Assembly (NCBI GenBank): GCA_000619965.1
Contig: JHVD01000023.1
Span: forward strand, 1-39,919
DNA: 39,919 nt
Source: Propionibacteriaceae bacterium P6A17
GTDB lineage: Bacteria > Actinomycetota > Actinomycetes > Propionibacteriales > Propionibacteriaceae
Reading direction: 5' to 3'
In this document: one piece after another, positions 1-7,209 of the stretch
Numbering within the stretch: the stretch's first letter is position 1
Layout of the letters: the number at the start of each line of letters is the position of its first letter
Position numbers and translations under genes: made by a program
Notes under the pieces: model-generated
Databases searched by the model: none
Seen by the model: the letters and a program-made list of their open reading frames with translations, nothing else
Told to the model about the DNA's origin: nothing

Positions 1-251
1 TTTCGCAGCTCGGCCACCTCGCGGCGCAGGCGCTTGTTCTCCTCAGCGACATCGCTCGGGACACCGGGCTTCGCGCCGGCGTCGACCTCGCGGCGGCGAT
101 GCCACACCCGCAGCGTCTCCGCGCTCATGCCGAGGAGCCCCGCAACATGTCGCACGGCGGACATCAGATTCGAGTGCTCACCGGAGGCCTTGGCCTCATC
201 GAGCATCCGCAGCGCGCGCTCGCGCATCTCGGGAGAGTACTTCTGGTTCAT
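1..251 (-). CDS. IS3-family transposase OrfA, partial (runs off left edge)
   Basis: Reading leftwards from the ATG at 251, the protein starts MNQKYSPEMRERALRMLDEA and continues into a helix-turn-helix stretch (LLGMSAETLRVWHRR) and a leucine-rich coiled-coil start (AEENKRLRREVAEL). This is the usual OrfA layout of IS3 elements: an HTH that binds the terminal repeats, then a leucine zipper that joins OrfA to the transposase. About 83 codons are visible and the 3' part is outside the window. The gene lies about 48 nt inside the IS end at 299. It differs in sequence from the OrfA at 1063-1410, so it belongs to a second, different IS3 element inserted into the first. Confidence 0.85.
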   Translation of the reverse strand, partial: MNQKYSPEMRERALRMLDEAKASGEHSNLMSAVRHVAGLLGMSAETLRVWHRRREVDAGAKPGVPSDVAEENKRLRREVAELR

Positions 252-299
252 CGTGTTCCATCCTTGCTTCAAGAACGGAACGAAACCCAGGCCGATTCA
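1..299 (-). mobile_element. Inner IS3-family element, left end only
   Basis: The end is placed at 299, where the minus strand reads TGAATCGGCCTGGGTTTCG. This resembles the end of the interrupted element (TGAAGCACCCTGGGTTTG, minus strand from 1461), and IS3 ends typically begin with TG. The sequence left of this point encodes OrfA. The orfB of the other element loses its homology exactly here. The other end is outside the window, so the target duplication cannot be checked. Confidence 0.7.
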
Positions 300-1030
300 T
301 TCCGGGGCCCCGGCCGGGCCGGTCCGCGAACGAGTTCTGTCTTGTAGTACCCGTTGACTGTCTCGGTCAGGGTGTTGTCATACGAATCCTCAACGGTCCC
401 GATCGACGGGGTCGCGCCGATCTCGGCGAGGCGTTCCCCGTAGCGGATCGACGTGCATTGAGACCCGGCATCGCTGTGACACCGCAGATCCTCGTGGTGA
501 CGACCTCTCGACCAGCGGGCCATCTCGATCGCGTGGCGGACCATCTCGGTGCGCAGGTGCGACGCGACCGGCCACCCCAGGATCATCCGGGAGAACGCGT
601 CGATGATGAAGCACACAGAGGCGACCCCGGCCCAGGTGGGCACGAACGTCAGATCGGTGACCCAGAGCCGGTTCGGCACGGTCGCGGTGAACTCTCGTCT
701 CACGAGGTCAGGGGGCCGCGCCGATGCCGGATCCGGCCGGGTCGTCTTCACGCGCTTCGACTGCCTCGCCCCCTCGATTCCGGCGACGCGCATCTGGCGC
801 GCAGTCTGGTCTCGGCCGATCATGATCCCCGACCGCTTGGCTGCTTTCCAGAGCGTGCGGATCCCGTAGACCCGGTTGTTGGCCTCCCACGGTTCGACGA
901 TCTGCGGGATCAGCTCCTCGTCCCGTAGCGCGCGGGCAGATGGAGCGCGGGTCTTGGTCGCGTAGTAGCTGCTCGGAGCCACCCGCAGCAGTCTGCAGAG
1001 GAGCTCGACTCCGAGCTGGCGACCGTCCAC
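269..1030 (-). pseudogene. IS3-family transposase OrfB (DDE integrase core), truncated by inner IS3
   Basis: The frame from GTG 1030 gives an HTH_21-like N-terminus (LLCRLLRVAPSSYYATKTR) and then an rve integrase core. The three acidic catalytic positions are visible: D in NRLWVTDLTFVP, D in CHSDAGSQCTS, and E in LTETVNGYYKTELV. Family members run about 50-60 residues further, through the WVHWWN-like segment. Here the frame enters the end of the inner IS3 at about 300 and stops at 269, so the C-terminus is lost and the enzyme is probably inactive. In intact elements OrfA and OrfB are joined by a -1 frameshift. The frames here are arranged that way, with OrfA ending at 1063 and the OrfB frame open just beyond it. 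Confidence 0.85.
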
Positions 1031-1461
1031 GACGTCGTCCGTGTTCGCGTCGATGAACGCGACTACTCCCGGTCATGGCGGTCGAGCTCCGCCCCGAAGA
1101 GAGACGCTGCCCGCTTCAACACCTCGTTGGCGCGGCGAAGCTCCCGGTGCTCCTGCTCCAGCTCTTTCACTCGTTGCGTCTCGGCGCTGCTCACGCCGGT
1201 GGTGACGCCATCATCGATATCAGCCTGTTTCACCCACGTCCGCACGGACTCGACCCCATAACCGAGTTGCGTCGCGACACGCTGCACGGTTGCCTGCGTG
1301 ACGCCGAGCTCGGCGCGCAGCGTCCTCACCATCCGCACCGCGGCAGCCTTTTCCTCGACCGAGTAGCGACGCGTCGTCGGCTTCCCCACACTCTGTTCCT
1401 TCGGCAGCACTCCATCCTCGTTTCCAAGATCAGGAGCCCCCAACAAACCCAGGGTGCTTCA
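300..1461 (-). mobile_element. Outer IS3-family element, interrupted
   Basis: The left terminal repeat is at 1443-1461 (minus strand TGAAGCACCCTGGGTTTG). It is followed by orfA (1063-1410) and orfB (from 1030 down), both on the minus strand. The element is cut at 299/300 by a second IS3 element, so its 3' part and right end are missing here. The rest may lie beyond the left edge of the window, on the far side of the inner element. Confidence 0.75.
1063..1410 (-). CDS. IS3-family transposase OrfA of the outer element
   Basis: This is a small DNA-binding protein of about 115 residues. It reads TTRRYSVEEKAAAVRMVRTL, then an HTH (VATQLGYGVESVRTWVKQAD) and a coiled coil (VKELEQEHRELRRANEVLKR), which is the HTH_Tnp_1 plus leucine-zipper pattern of IS3 OrfA. 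The GTG at 1410 is preferred as start because GAGG lies about 6 nt upstream. A longer frame opens at a TTG at 1446 but has no such support. It is followed by orfB in the -1 frame. The gene itself looks intact, but its partner orfB is broken. Confidence 0.8.
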   Translation of the reverse strand: MLPKEQSVGKPTTRRYSVEEKAAAVRMVRTLRAELGVTQATVQRVATQLGYGVESVRTWVKQADIDDGVTTGVSSAETQRVKELEQEHRELRRANEVLKRAASLFGAELDRHDRE

Positions 1462-1578
1462 GTCGGTCGCGTACTCAAGGACTTGGAGGACGCCGGGTTG
1501 GTTGAGCCGTCGTGGCCGTCGCGACGGGGCAGAGGGTTTCACTACGTCTCGACGCGCGGTCGGAGCGCAGGGGCATAA
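1462..1578 (+). pseudogene. 3' remnant of a winged-helix transcriptional regulator gene
   Basis: Directly after the IS3 end, an open plus-strand frame encodes about 38 residues: VGRVLKDLEDAGLVEPSWPS, then RRGRGFHYVSTRG and a stop. The pattern of a recognition-helix end (vgRvLkdLedaGLVep) followed by a beta-wing (GRGfhYv) is typical of ArsR/MarR-like winged-helix proteins. The 5' part is missing because the IS3 element sits at the boundary. The exact family cannot be told from 38 residues. The palindrome at 1575-1598 overlaps its stop codon. Confidence 0.6.
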
Positions 1579-1635
1579 TTAACGCGCGAGTTAATTATAG
1601 GTCGGTGTCTCACAGGGCCCGGCTGGATAATTAAC
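1575..1635. promoter_or_regulatory. Triple ATAATTAAC operator-like repeat
   Basis: A perfect 9-bp inverted repeat ATAATTAAC (1575-1583) / GTTAATTAT (1590-1598) has a 6-bp GC spacer, and a third direct copy of ATAATTAAC lies at 1627-1635. These A/T blocks stand out in very GC-rich DNA. They lie between the remnant of a winged-helix regulator and the methyltransferase gene, so they look like regulator binding sites. No binding protein can be assigned. Confidence 0.5.
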
Positions 1636-1721
1636 CGCCCGTGAATGGGCCAATCCGATGCGGGAATCGGCCTGAGTGCCCTTCCTGTGCGCGAGCCATG
1701 CCGAGCGGGAGCGCGTGGGGT

Positions 1722-1727
1722 TAGGGT
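1722..1727 (+). promoter_or_regulatory. -10 box TAGGGT of a leaderless promoter
   Basis: TAGGGT ends 6 nt before the ATG at 1734, which puts transcription start at or next to the A of ATG. No ribosome-binding site is seen. The same arrangement precedes the next two genes. No convincing -35 box is visible. Confidence 0.5.
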
Positions 1728-1733
1728 CTACCC

Positions 1734-2315
1734 ATGCATCCGTTCGCCTCGCAGTGGAATCTGGATTCGGAGCTGTATCCGCTCGTCGGGGATCTGCTCG
1801 AGGGGCGAGAGGTGGTGCTGGACGTCGGGTGCGGCGACGGTACGTTGGCTCGGTATCTGGCCCGGCGTGGACATCAGGTGCTGGGGATCGACAGGGAGCC
1901 GGAGGTGTTGCCGTCGGATTCGGAGGGCACCCACTTCGAGCTGGCTGACGCGTCGAATCTTCCGTTCGGGTTTGATTCCTTTGATGCGGCGGTGGCGGTG
2001 TCGAGTTTGCACCACAACGCGCGTCCGGGGCTGGTGTTGGGCGAGATGCGGCGTGTGCTGAAGCCTGGGGGAGTGGTGGTCGTCGTCGGGCAGGCGCTCG
2101 ATCGCACACCTGCGGATATGGCCCGTACGGCGCGGGACGTGGCCCGGGCGCGGTGGATGGCGCGTGGCAAGACCCGGTGGGATCCGGGGGCGCCGGTCGT
2201 GGAGCCGACGATGGGTTGGTCCGAGACGAAGGCGCTGCTGGGGGAGTATCTGGAAGGGGTGTCGTGGGAGCGCGTCGGCTCCCATCGATACGTGGCGGTC
2301 TGGCATCTGGCCTAA
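1734..2315 (+). CDS. Class I SAM-dependent methyltransferase
   Basis: The 193-residue protein belongs to the Methyltransf_11 type. Motif I is VVLDVGCGDGTLARYLA (about 27-43), the glycine-rich SAM-binding loop. An acidic residue ends strand 2 (GIDREP). ELADASNLPF is the usual adenine-binding segment, FDAAVAVSSLHH is motif IV, and VLKPGGVVVVVG is the motif after helix D. Such enzymes move a methyl group from SAM to small molecules, and the substrate cannot be read from the sequence. The gene stands alone, reads away from the IS3 remnant, and probably has a leaderless transcript. It has no visible link to the glycan genes downstream. Confidence 0.85.
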   Translation: MHPFASQWNLDSELYPLVGDLLEGREVVLDVGCGDGTLARYLARRGHQVLGIDREPEVLPSDSEGTHFELADASNLPFGFDSFDAAVAVSSLHHNARPGLVLGEMRRVLKPGGVVVVVGQALDRTPADMARTARDVARARWMARGKTRWDPGAPVVEPTMGWSETKALLGEYLEGVSWERVGSHRYVAVWHLA

Positions 2316-2340
2316 CGCCCGTTTTGTCGCTCCCGGGCGC

Positions 2341-2346
2341 TAGTGT
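2341..2346 (+). promoter_or_regulatory. -10 box TAGTGT of a leaderless promoter
   Basis: TAGTGT is followed by 6 nt and then the ATG at 2353, so the mRNA is predicted to begin at the start codon. There is no Shine-Dalgarno sequence. It lies 26 nt after the methyltransferase stop codon. Confidence 0.5.
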
Positions 2347-2352
2347 GCCGAT

Positions 2353-3441
2353 ATGCGGCGAGGTGCGAGGGCGACGAATTCCTCGAAGGTAATCGCATGG
2401 CTGCTGGTCATGGCCTTCGTGTTGACCGGTTGCGGCGGCCTCGACGCCATGGTGCCCTCATCGCCAGCGTCGACCAGCAGCGCTCCGGTGCAGCCGAGTC
2501 CCGAACCCGCACCGGAGCCGAGGCCGACGGGCCCCGAGCCTGCCGAGGCGTCGTCGGTGGCGACGACGCTGCCACCCACCCCGACGCCCACCCCCACACT
2601 CGAGCCCACGGAGCTCGAGGAGGCCGACGACCCGCCTCTGGTGGCGGGGCTTCTGGCGCTGGAGGCCGTCGACCAGTTGCGCGTCAAGGGTCGGGCCCCG
2701 ATGACGGGGTACGACCGGGACCTGTTTGGGCCGGCCTGGCAGGACACGGATCGCAATGGTTGCGACACCCGCAACGACATCCTCCGGCGCGACCTGCGGG
2801 AGCTGGAGCTCAAGGACGGCACGAACGGTTGCGTCGTGCTTCGAGGCCTACTGGACGACCCGTTCACCGGGGAGACCATCGCATTCCAGCGCGGGCAGGG
2901 CACATCGGTGCTCGTGCAGGTCGACCACGTCGTCGCCCTCGCCGACGCGTGGGTCAAGGGCGCGCAGCAATGGGACGACGCGCAACGCCTCCAGTTCGCC
3001 AACGACCCGCTCAATCTGATCGCGGTCGACGGCGCGGAAAACCAGGCCAAGGGCAACGGCGACACCGCCACGTGGCTGCCGCCCCACAAGCCCTTCCGGT
3101 GCCGCTACGTCGCTCGTCAGGTGGCGGTCAAGGGCAAGTACGACCTGTGGCTCACGAGTGCCGAGCGGGACGCCATGGCGCGCGTGCTGTCGGGCTGCCC
3201 GACGGAGCCCCTGCCCGTCGACGGGGAGTCGGCCTGGGGTGGGACGGCGGTCATGAAGGCGGTGGAACGCGACGAGCCACCGGAGGCAGCGCCGGACGAC
3301 GGCGACGCGTACTTCGCCAACTGCCGCGAGGCATGGGCGGCAGGCAAGGCGCCGTTGCGGCGCGGCGACGCGGGCTACCGGTCCGGCCTCGACGGCGACG
3401 ACGACGGCATCGCCTGCGAGCGGCCACCGAAGTCGGGCTGA
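2353..3441 (+). CDS. Secreted lipoprotein nuclease: GmrSD/DUF1524 HNH domain plus Excalibur domain
   Basis: The 362-residue protein begins with a lipoprotein signal. It has a basic N-terminus, a hydrophobic run and the lipobox LTGC with Cys27. A Pro/Thr/Glu-rich linker (about 35-95) would span the envelope. Residues about 100-285 form a DUF1524/GmrSD C-terminal-type HNH domain, with VDHVVALADAW (His192) and NDPLNLIAVDGAENQAKGN carrying the His and Asn residues expected of the family. Residues about 320-356 are an Excalibur calcium-binding domain (YFANCREAW...GDDDGIACERP, paired cysteines). DUF1524 proteins with these N- and C-terminal additions are common in actinomycetes and are predicted extracellular nucleases. 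The biological target is not known from the sequence. The promoter appears leaderless. Confidence 0.88.
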   Translation: MRRGARATNSSKVIAWLLVMAFVLTGCGGLDAMVPSSPASTSSAPVQPSPEPAPEPRPTGPEPAEASSVATTLPPTPTPTPTLEPTELEEADDPPLVAGLLALEAVDQLRVKGRAPMTGYDRDLFGPAWQDTDRNGCDTRNDILRRDLRELELKDGTNGCVVLRGLLDDPFTGETIAFQRGQGTSVLVQVDHVVALADAWVKGAQQWDDAQRLQFANDPLNLIAVDGAENQAKGNGDTATWLPPHKPFRCRYVARQVAVKGKYDLWLTSAERDAMARVLSGCPTEPLPVDGESAWGGTAVMKAVERDEPPEAAPDDGDAYFANCREAWAAGKAPLRRGDAGYRSGLDGDDDGIACERPPKSG

Positions 3442-3472
3442 CGTCCACACGCCGGTGGGCAACGCGCGGACC

Positions 3473-3502
3473 TTGCCCCCCGTCGGATACCCCCGGTAGT
3501 AT
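3473..3502 (+). promoter_or_regulatory. Leaderless promoter TTGCCC-18-TAGTAT
   Basis: TTGCCC (3473-3478) and TAGTAT (3497-3502) are separated by 18 nt. The -10 box ends 7 nt before the ATG at 3510, which predicts a leaderless mRNA. This is the best-matching of the leaderless promoters in the window because both boxes are visible. Confidence 0.55.
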
Positions 3503-3509
3503 TTCGCGC

Positions 3510-4013
3510 ATGATTCGACGACTTCGCCAGAGCCTGCAGGCCATCCGGATGTGGACGCTGCGGCAGTGGTTGGCGGCCGTGCTGGGTGCGCTGGGGGCGG
3601 GGGTTGTCGTCGGGGTGGCGACGGTGCTGATTCCGAACCCGGTGTTCGGGCGGGACATCGCGCCCGTGTGGTGGAACTACCCGGTGTGGGTGGTGACCTC
3701 GGCTTTGATGGGGCTGCTGGCGGCGACGTATATGCAGCCGTCGGGGGATGCAGCGGTGGCGCCGGTGCTCGAGGAGCGAACGGAGCAGCGGACGACGCGG
3801 TTCGGCGCCGTCGGCGGCGTGCTGGCGTGGTTCGCCGTCGGGTGCCCGGTGTGCAACAAGCTGGCGCTGTTGGCCTTCGGGTATTCCGGGGCCATCACGT
3901 GGTTTGCTCCCATGCAGCCAGCGTTGGCCGTCGCCGCGCTGGCACTGACTGGGGCAGCGCTGGTGATGCGGCTCAGTGGGCAGGTGGAGTGTCCTGTGCC
4001 GCGGGCCGCGTGA
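3510..4013 (+). CDS. Small membrane protein with a GCPVCNK (CxxC) motif
   Basis: The 167-residue protein has a basic N-terminus and about four hydrophobic segments (about 17-40, 54-72, 96-118 and 130-150). The third carries GCPVCNKLALLAFG, a CxxC pair at or in the membrane. A CxxC pair there could bind metal or take part in thiol-disulfide exchange, as in VKOR or DsbD-like proteins, but there is no wider similarity that I can see. The ATG at 3510 is chosen over longer upstream in-frame options because it is preceded by a good leaderless promoter and begins right after the nuclease gene. Function unknown. Confidence 0.75.
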   Translation: MIRRLRQSLQAIRMWTLRQWLAAVLGALGAGVVVGVATVLIPNPVFGRDIAPVWWNYPVWVVTSALMGLLAATYMQPSGDAAVAPVLEERTEQRTTRFGAVGGVLAWFAVGCPVCNKLALLAFGYSGAITWFAPMQPALAVAALALTGAALVMRLSGQVECPVPRAA

Positions 4014-4207
4014 TCCCGTGTGAGCGTTTCGATGTGCGCAGACTTGCCTCGACTGCACGGACAACGCGGCAGCGGACGCCCTGGCGAGGGCGGAGAGAGT
4101 GCCGCGGAGAGCCTGATTGCCTTGGCCGAGCAAGTGCCCGACCCGCATGGGTACGTGGGCCCTGGCCCATGGGATAGCGCGGGTCGTGTTATGGGGCACG
4201 ACATCAG

Positions 4208-4226
4208 CGGCCCCGCGAGGGGGCCG
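4208..4226. terminator. Hairpin in the gap after the CxxC membrane protein
   Basis: CGGCCCC (4208-4214) pairs with GGGGCCG (4220-4226) around a 5-nt loop, 195 nt after the stop at 4013. There is no T-run. The rest of the 4014-4258 gap holds only a short palindrome (TGGGCC-CT-GGCCCA near 4155) and no gene I can support. Confidence 0.35.
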
Positions 4227-4258
4227 ATTAACCGAACTCCCTGAGGAGTCGGCGGGGT

Positions 4259-4966
4259 ATGTCACTGGTGTACGCACCACTTGTCGAGTCATTTCCAGAT
4301 GGGTCTGGGATCCCCGAAGGGGTGCCATCTCAGAGGGGCAATCCCTCGGGGCCGGACAGGCTGCGGGTGCAGGTGGACGGCTTCCGTCGTTGTCACGGAC
4401 TGCACGAGCAGGCGCGTTGCCAGTTCCTGTGGCTTGATCTGGTCAAATTCGCCGAGAACGTGCGTCCGCACAGCTCCTTCGAGCATGTTCACCACTTCAC
4501 TGCACCGGCGGTGGGAGACGCCGGTGTGGTCAGTCGTCAGAGTGTGTATCAAAGAGCGTTCGAAGGGCGCTCGCCTGATCGCCTGACCATCGTCCAAGGC
4601 CGCGATCAGTCGAAGCCGAAGCACTGCCGCGCGTGCCAGACGAGCTGGATGGAGCGCGACGAGAAGGAAACGGATGTCAACATCGCATTCAGGCTTGTTG
4701 CGGATGTCGTTCAAGCGGTGGTGGACACGGCGATGCTCATCAGCGCTGACTCTGACTTGGCGCCTGCTGTTCGAATGGCTCGTGAGTTGAATCCGAGTCC
4801 GCACATCGTCGCCGCGTTTCCACCCAGACGTTACTCGGATGAGCTGAAGAACATCATGCCGGGCTCCTTGCAGACCTATGTGTCGCGAGTGAAGAAGTCG
4901 CTGCTGCCCGAGACCGTCGTGTCCCTTGACGCAACGACCCTCACCCGGCTGCAGAACTGGGCGTGA
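4259..4966 (+). CDS. NYN-domain protein (LabA/DUF88-like putative RNase), possibly degenerate
   Basis: From about residue 36 the protein follows the NYN (PIN-like) fold pattern. RVQVDGFRRCHGLHEQARCQ corresponds to the family's first strand and acidic residue (usually yvDGFNlYhgL). A CxxC-like pair (KPKHCRACQTSW) is followed by EKETDVNIAFRLVADVV and AMLISADSDLAPAV with the conserved acidic residues, then IVAAFPPRR. Family members are Mg-dependent RNases or RNA-processing enzymes. The usual Asn after DGF is Arg here, and the GC content is lower than in the neighbours, so decay or recent transfer is possible. The ATG at 4259 has GAGGAG about 11 nt upstream. A GTG at 4367 would begin right at the domain and is an alternative start. 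Confidence 0.6.
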   Translation: MSLVYAPLVESFPDGSGIPEGVPSQRGNPSGPDRLRVQVDGFRRCHGLHEQARCQFLWLDLVKFAENVRPHSSFEHVHHFTAPAVGDAGVVSRQSVYQRAFEGRSPDRLTIVQGRDQSKPKHCRACQTSWMERDEKETDVNIAFRLVADVVQAVVDTAMLISADSDLAPAVRMARELNPSPHIVAAFPPRRYSDELKNIMPGSLQTYVSRVKKSLLPETVVSLDATTLTRLQNWA

Positions 4967-5084
4967 GTTGCCCATCAACCACCGGTGGTCTCAGCCGCGA
5001 CACTCAATAGCACCGCCTCAGCCGGCTGACGCCGGATGCGGAGCGTGCTTCAGTGGATGGCCGCTGCGCGACCGCCCGACGCAG

Positions 5085-5107
5085 GCCGAGGGCAGCCTGC
5101 CCTCGGC
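5085..5107 (-). terminator. Terminator-like hairpin after the acyltransferase gene
   Basis: GCCGAGGGCA (5085-5094) pairs perfectly with TGCCCTCGGC (5098-5107) around a 3-nt loop. It lies 22 nt beyond the stop codon of the minus-strand gene ending at 5130 and also downstream of the plus-strand NYN gene, so it could serve both. No T-tract is present, as is usual for high-GC actinomycetes. Confidence 0.55.
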
Positions 5108-5129
5108 AGCGGGAGCGCAGTTGCGCAGG

Positions 5130-7067
5130 CTACGACTGCGACAACGCCGCAGCAAGCCGAGAGCTTTGGCGCGTGGCCTCGCGTACGATGCGTTGGGCGC
5201 CAGCTTGGGTCACGTGGTCGGCATCCGAGTACAGAGCTCGGTCCGCATCGGCACGACGACACACCTCGTCGTCGCACAACGCCCCGAAGATGTCCACGAC
5301 CTCGACTGATGGGAATTGCGCTTCGATGGTGCGGAGATCTTCCTTGATGGCCTGGTCATCTCCCGCGAAATAGTCTCGCTCGTGTTGGCAGGTGTCCCCG
5401 GGCAGGGCCACAGCCGTTCGATACACACAACCGAACATGTCGGTCGGCCAACGGGGGTTGTCCGTGAGAATGTAAAGCGGGCGCCCGGCTGAATCCAGTG
5501 CTAGAGCCACGGCCGCCATTCCAGCGCGTTCGTGTTCGGAGAGCCCTGCCTGACCTCGGAACAAAGCCCGCGAGTAGATCACGAAGCGTAGGTTCGACTG
5601 GTCCGTGATGTAGTCGGCCACGGCTTGGGCTCCGGCCGGTGAGCCGAACGGTTTCGGGGAGCGAACGGTCATGACCAAGAAGTTGAGCTTCGGATACTGT
5701 TCAGCCAGCGCCAACACGAGATGCTCAGCGTGGCTGTCCCCGATGAGCGCGGCGGTTGGCTCACCGCCCTTGGTGGTGCCACACAGGCCGTTGCTCAATC
5801 GCTGGAGTGCCGAATCAGGGCATGGGTGCAGCACATCGCGCGGATCTCTTTCCTCATGCTGTGCAACACGAGGTGCGAGGGCCCCGCCCGGGGTCATGGC
5901 TGGCACCAAAACCCATGCCCAGGATGCCCACGCGGTCAGAGCCGCTCCCAGCGCGGGAACTGCAGTTCTCGCGAGGAGCCGACCAAGTTCGGTGGCGCGG
6001 ACCACCTTCAGCCGACGACAGGGTTGCTCGACATGGACATACGTCAGGTAGGCGGGGGCGACCGACAAGAGACCCGCAATCACCGGAGCGACCGTCGAGA
6101 AGGGAAGCATCGCCCTGGCGGTCACGATCATGGGCCAATGCCACAGATACAGCGAGTAGGACCAGTCGCCGATCGCCACCATCGGACGGCTACCGAGGAG
6201 CTTTGTGAGGGAGTTCTCGCCGCGCCGAGAGCTGACAAGCATCAATACGGTGGCGCAGACCGGCAGCAGAGTCGCTTTCCCCGGGAAAAGGGTCTCCGCA
6301 GTGATCACGATGCAGGCGATCCCGACCCCTGCGAGTCCCAGCCAGCCCGAGAGCGCCAACAACCAGCGGGGCAACATCCGCACCAGCGGAAGGATGAGCG
6401 CCACCAGGCACCCCGCCAGGAACTCCCAGGCTCGCGAAAACGGACCGTAGTAGCCGAAGGGGAAATTGACGCTCATCCGCACCGACCACAGGGAAGCAAC
6501 CGCCAGACCTCCCAAACCCATGACGGCAAACAAGCGATTCGGGCCGAAGCGGAGGCGTCTTCCCAGCCACAACAGCAGAAACAGGAGGGCAGGCAACACG
6601 AGGTAGAACTGCTCCTCCACGGACAGGCTCCAAGTGTGCAGGAGCGGATTGCTCTCGGCATTGGGACCAAAGTAGTCTCCGGAGGCGACAGCCACGACGG
6701 CATTCGCCATCCCTAAGGTGGCTCCCAGCGCCGTCTGATAAGTCGCCTCTTGTGGCCCGAGCGGCGACAGAAAAAGAAACGCCAGGACGACAGTCACGAT
6801 TGAGGTCACGGCCAGCGCGGGGGCCAGTCGCTTTATTCGCCTCACGTAGAACGCCCAAAAGGCGACGCGACCCGTCGACTCATACTCGCGCAGCAGCATC
6901 AGCGTAATGATGAAGCCTGAAATGACAAAGAACATGTCGACGCCGACGAATCCCCCAGACAGGGGGAGCGCAGCGTGGTTGGCCATCACCGTCAGCACCG
7001 CGATTGCGCGAAGCCCCTGCACATCTCTCAGCAAGTTGCTGCTCGGCGCCGAAGACGCGTTGCTCAC
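5130..7067 (-). CDS. Acyltransferase-3 membrane protein with C-terminal SGNH domain (OafA-like)
   Basis: The 645-residue protein starts with an acyltransferase-3 domain. It has LLRDVQGLRAIAVLTVMANH with the catalytic-type His, GGFVGVDMFFVISGFIIT, then R-x10-H-like and SLSVEEQFYLVLP motifs, and about ten membrane helices to about residue 390. The last 230 residues form an SGNH hydrolase-like domain: ALIGDSHAEH (Ser block) near 440 and DADHVTQAGAQRI (Asp-x-x-His) near the C-terminus. Proteins of this AT3-SGNH layout O-acetylate surface glycans or peptidoglycan, carrying acyl groups from the cytoplasm to the SGNH domain outside. The GTG start at 7067 has AGGAGAGGGG 5-9 nt upstream. It probably decorates the polysaccharide made by the adjacent locus. 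Confidence 0.9.
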   Translation of the reverse strand: MSNASSAPSSNLLRDVQGLRAIAVLTVMANHAALPLSGGFVGVDMFFVISGFIITLMLLREYESTGRVAFWAFYVRRIKRLAPALAVTSIVTVVLAFLFLSPLGPQEATYQTALGATLGMANAVVAVASGDYFGPNAESNPLLHTWSLSVEEQFYLVLPALLFLLLWLGRRLRFGPNRLFAVMGLGGLAVASLWSVRMSVNFPFGYYGPFSRAWEFLAGCLVALILPLVRMLPRWLLALSGWLGLAGVGIACIVITAETLFPGKATLLPVCATVLMLVSSRRGENSLTKLLGSRPMVAIGDWSYSLYLWHWPMIVTARAMLPFSTVAPVIAGLLSVAPAYLTYVHVEQPCRRLKVVRATELGRLLARTAVPALGAALTAWASWAWVLVPAMTPGGALAPRVAQHEERDPRDVLHPCPDSALQRLSNGLCGTTKGGEPTAALIGDSHAEHLVLALAEQYPKLNFLVMTVRSPKPFGSPAGAQAVADYITDQSNLRFVIYSRALFRGQAGLSEHERAGMAAVALALDSAGRPLYILTDNPRWPTDMFGCVYRTAVALPGDTCQHERDYFAGDDQAIKEDLRTIEAQFPSVEVVDIFGALCDDEVCRRADADRALYSDADHVTQAGAQRIVREATRQSSRLAAALSQS

Positions 7068-7209
7068 AGTGTCCCCTCTCCTGAACCGGCGCGGACCCTC
7101 GAACCGCAGTCGGTCCGGCCCACGCGCTGCCGGAGACCATCGAGTAATCCGCTAGAAGGAGCGTAGTGCACTGGTATCCACGCGCGGCAGCTTCGCCGAC
7201 TGTGTGGCC

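Noticed and set aside
4020-4244. Short plus-strand frame between the CxxC protein and the NYN gene
   Set aside because: No conserved pattern and no good ribosome-binding site. It contains hairpins and is more likely non-coding.
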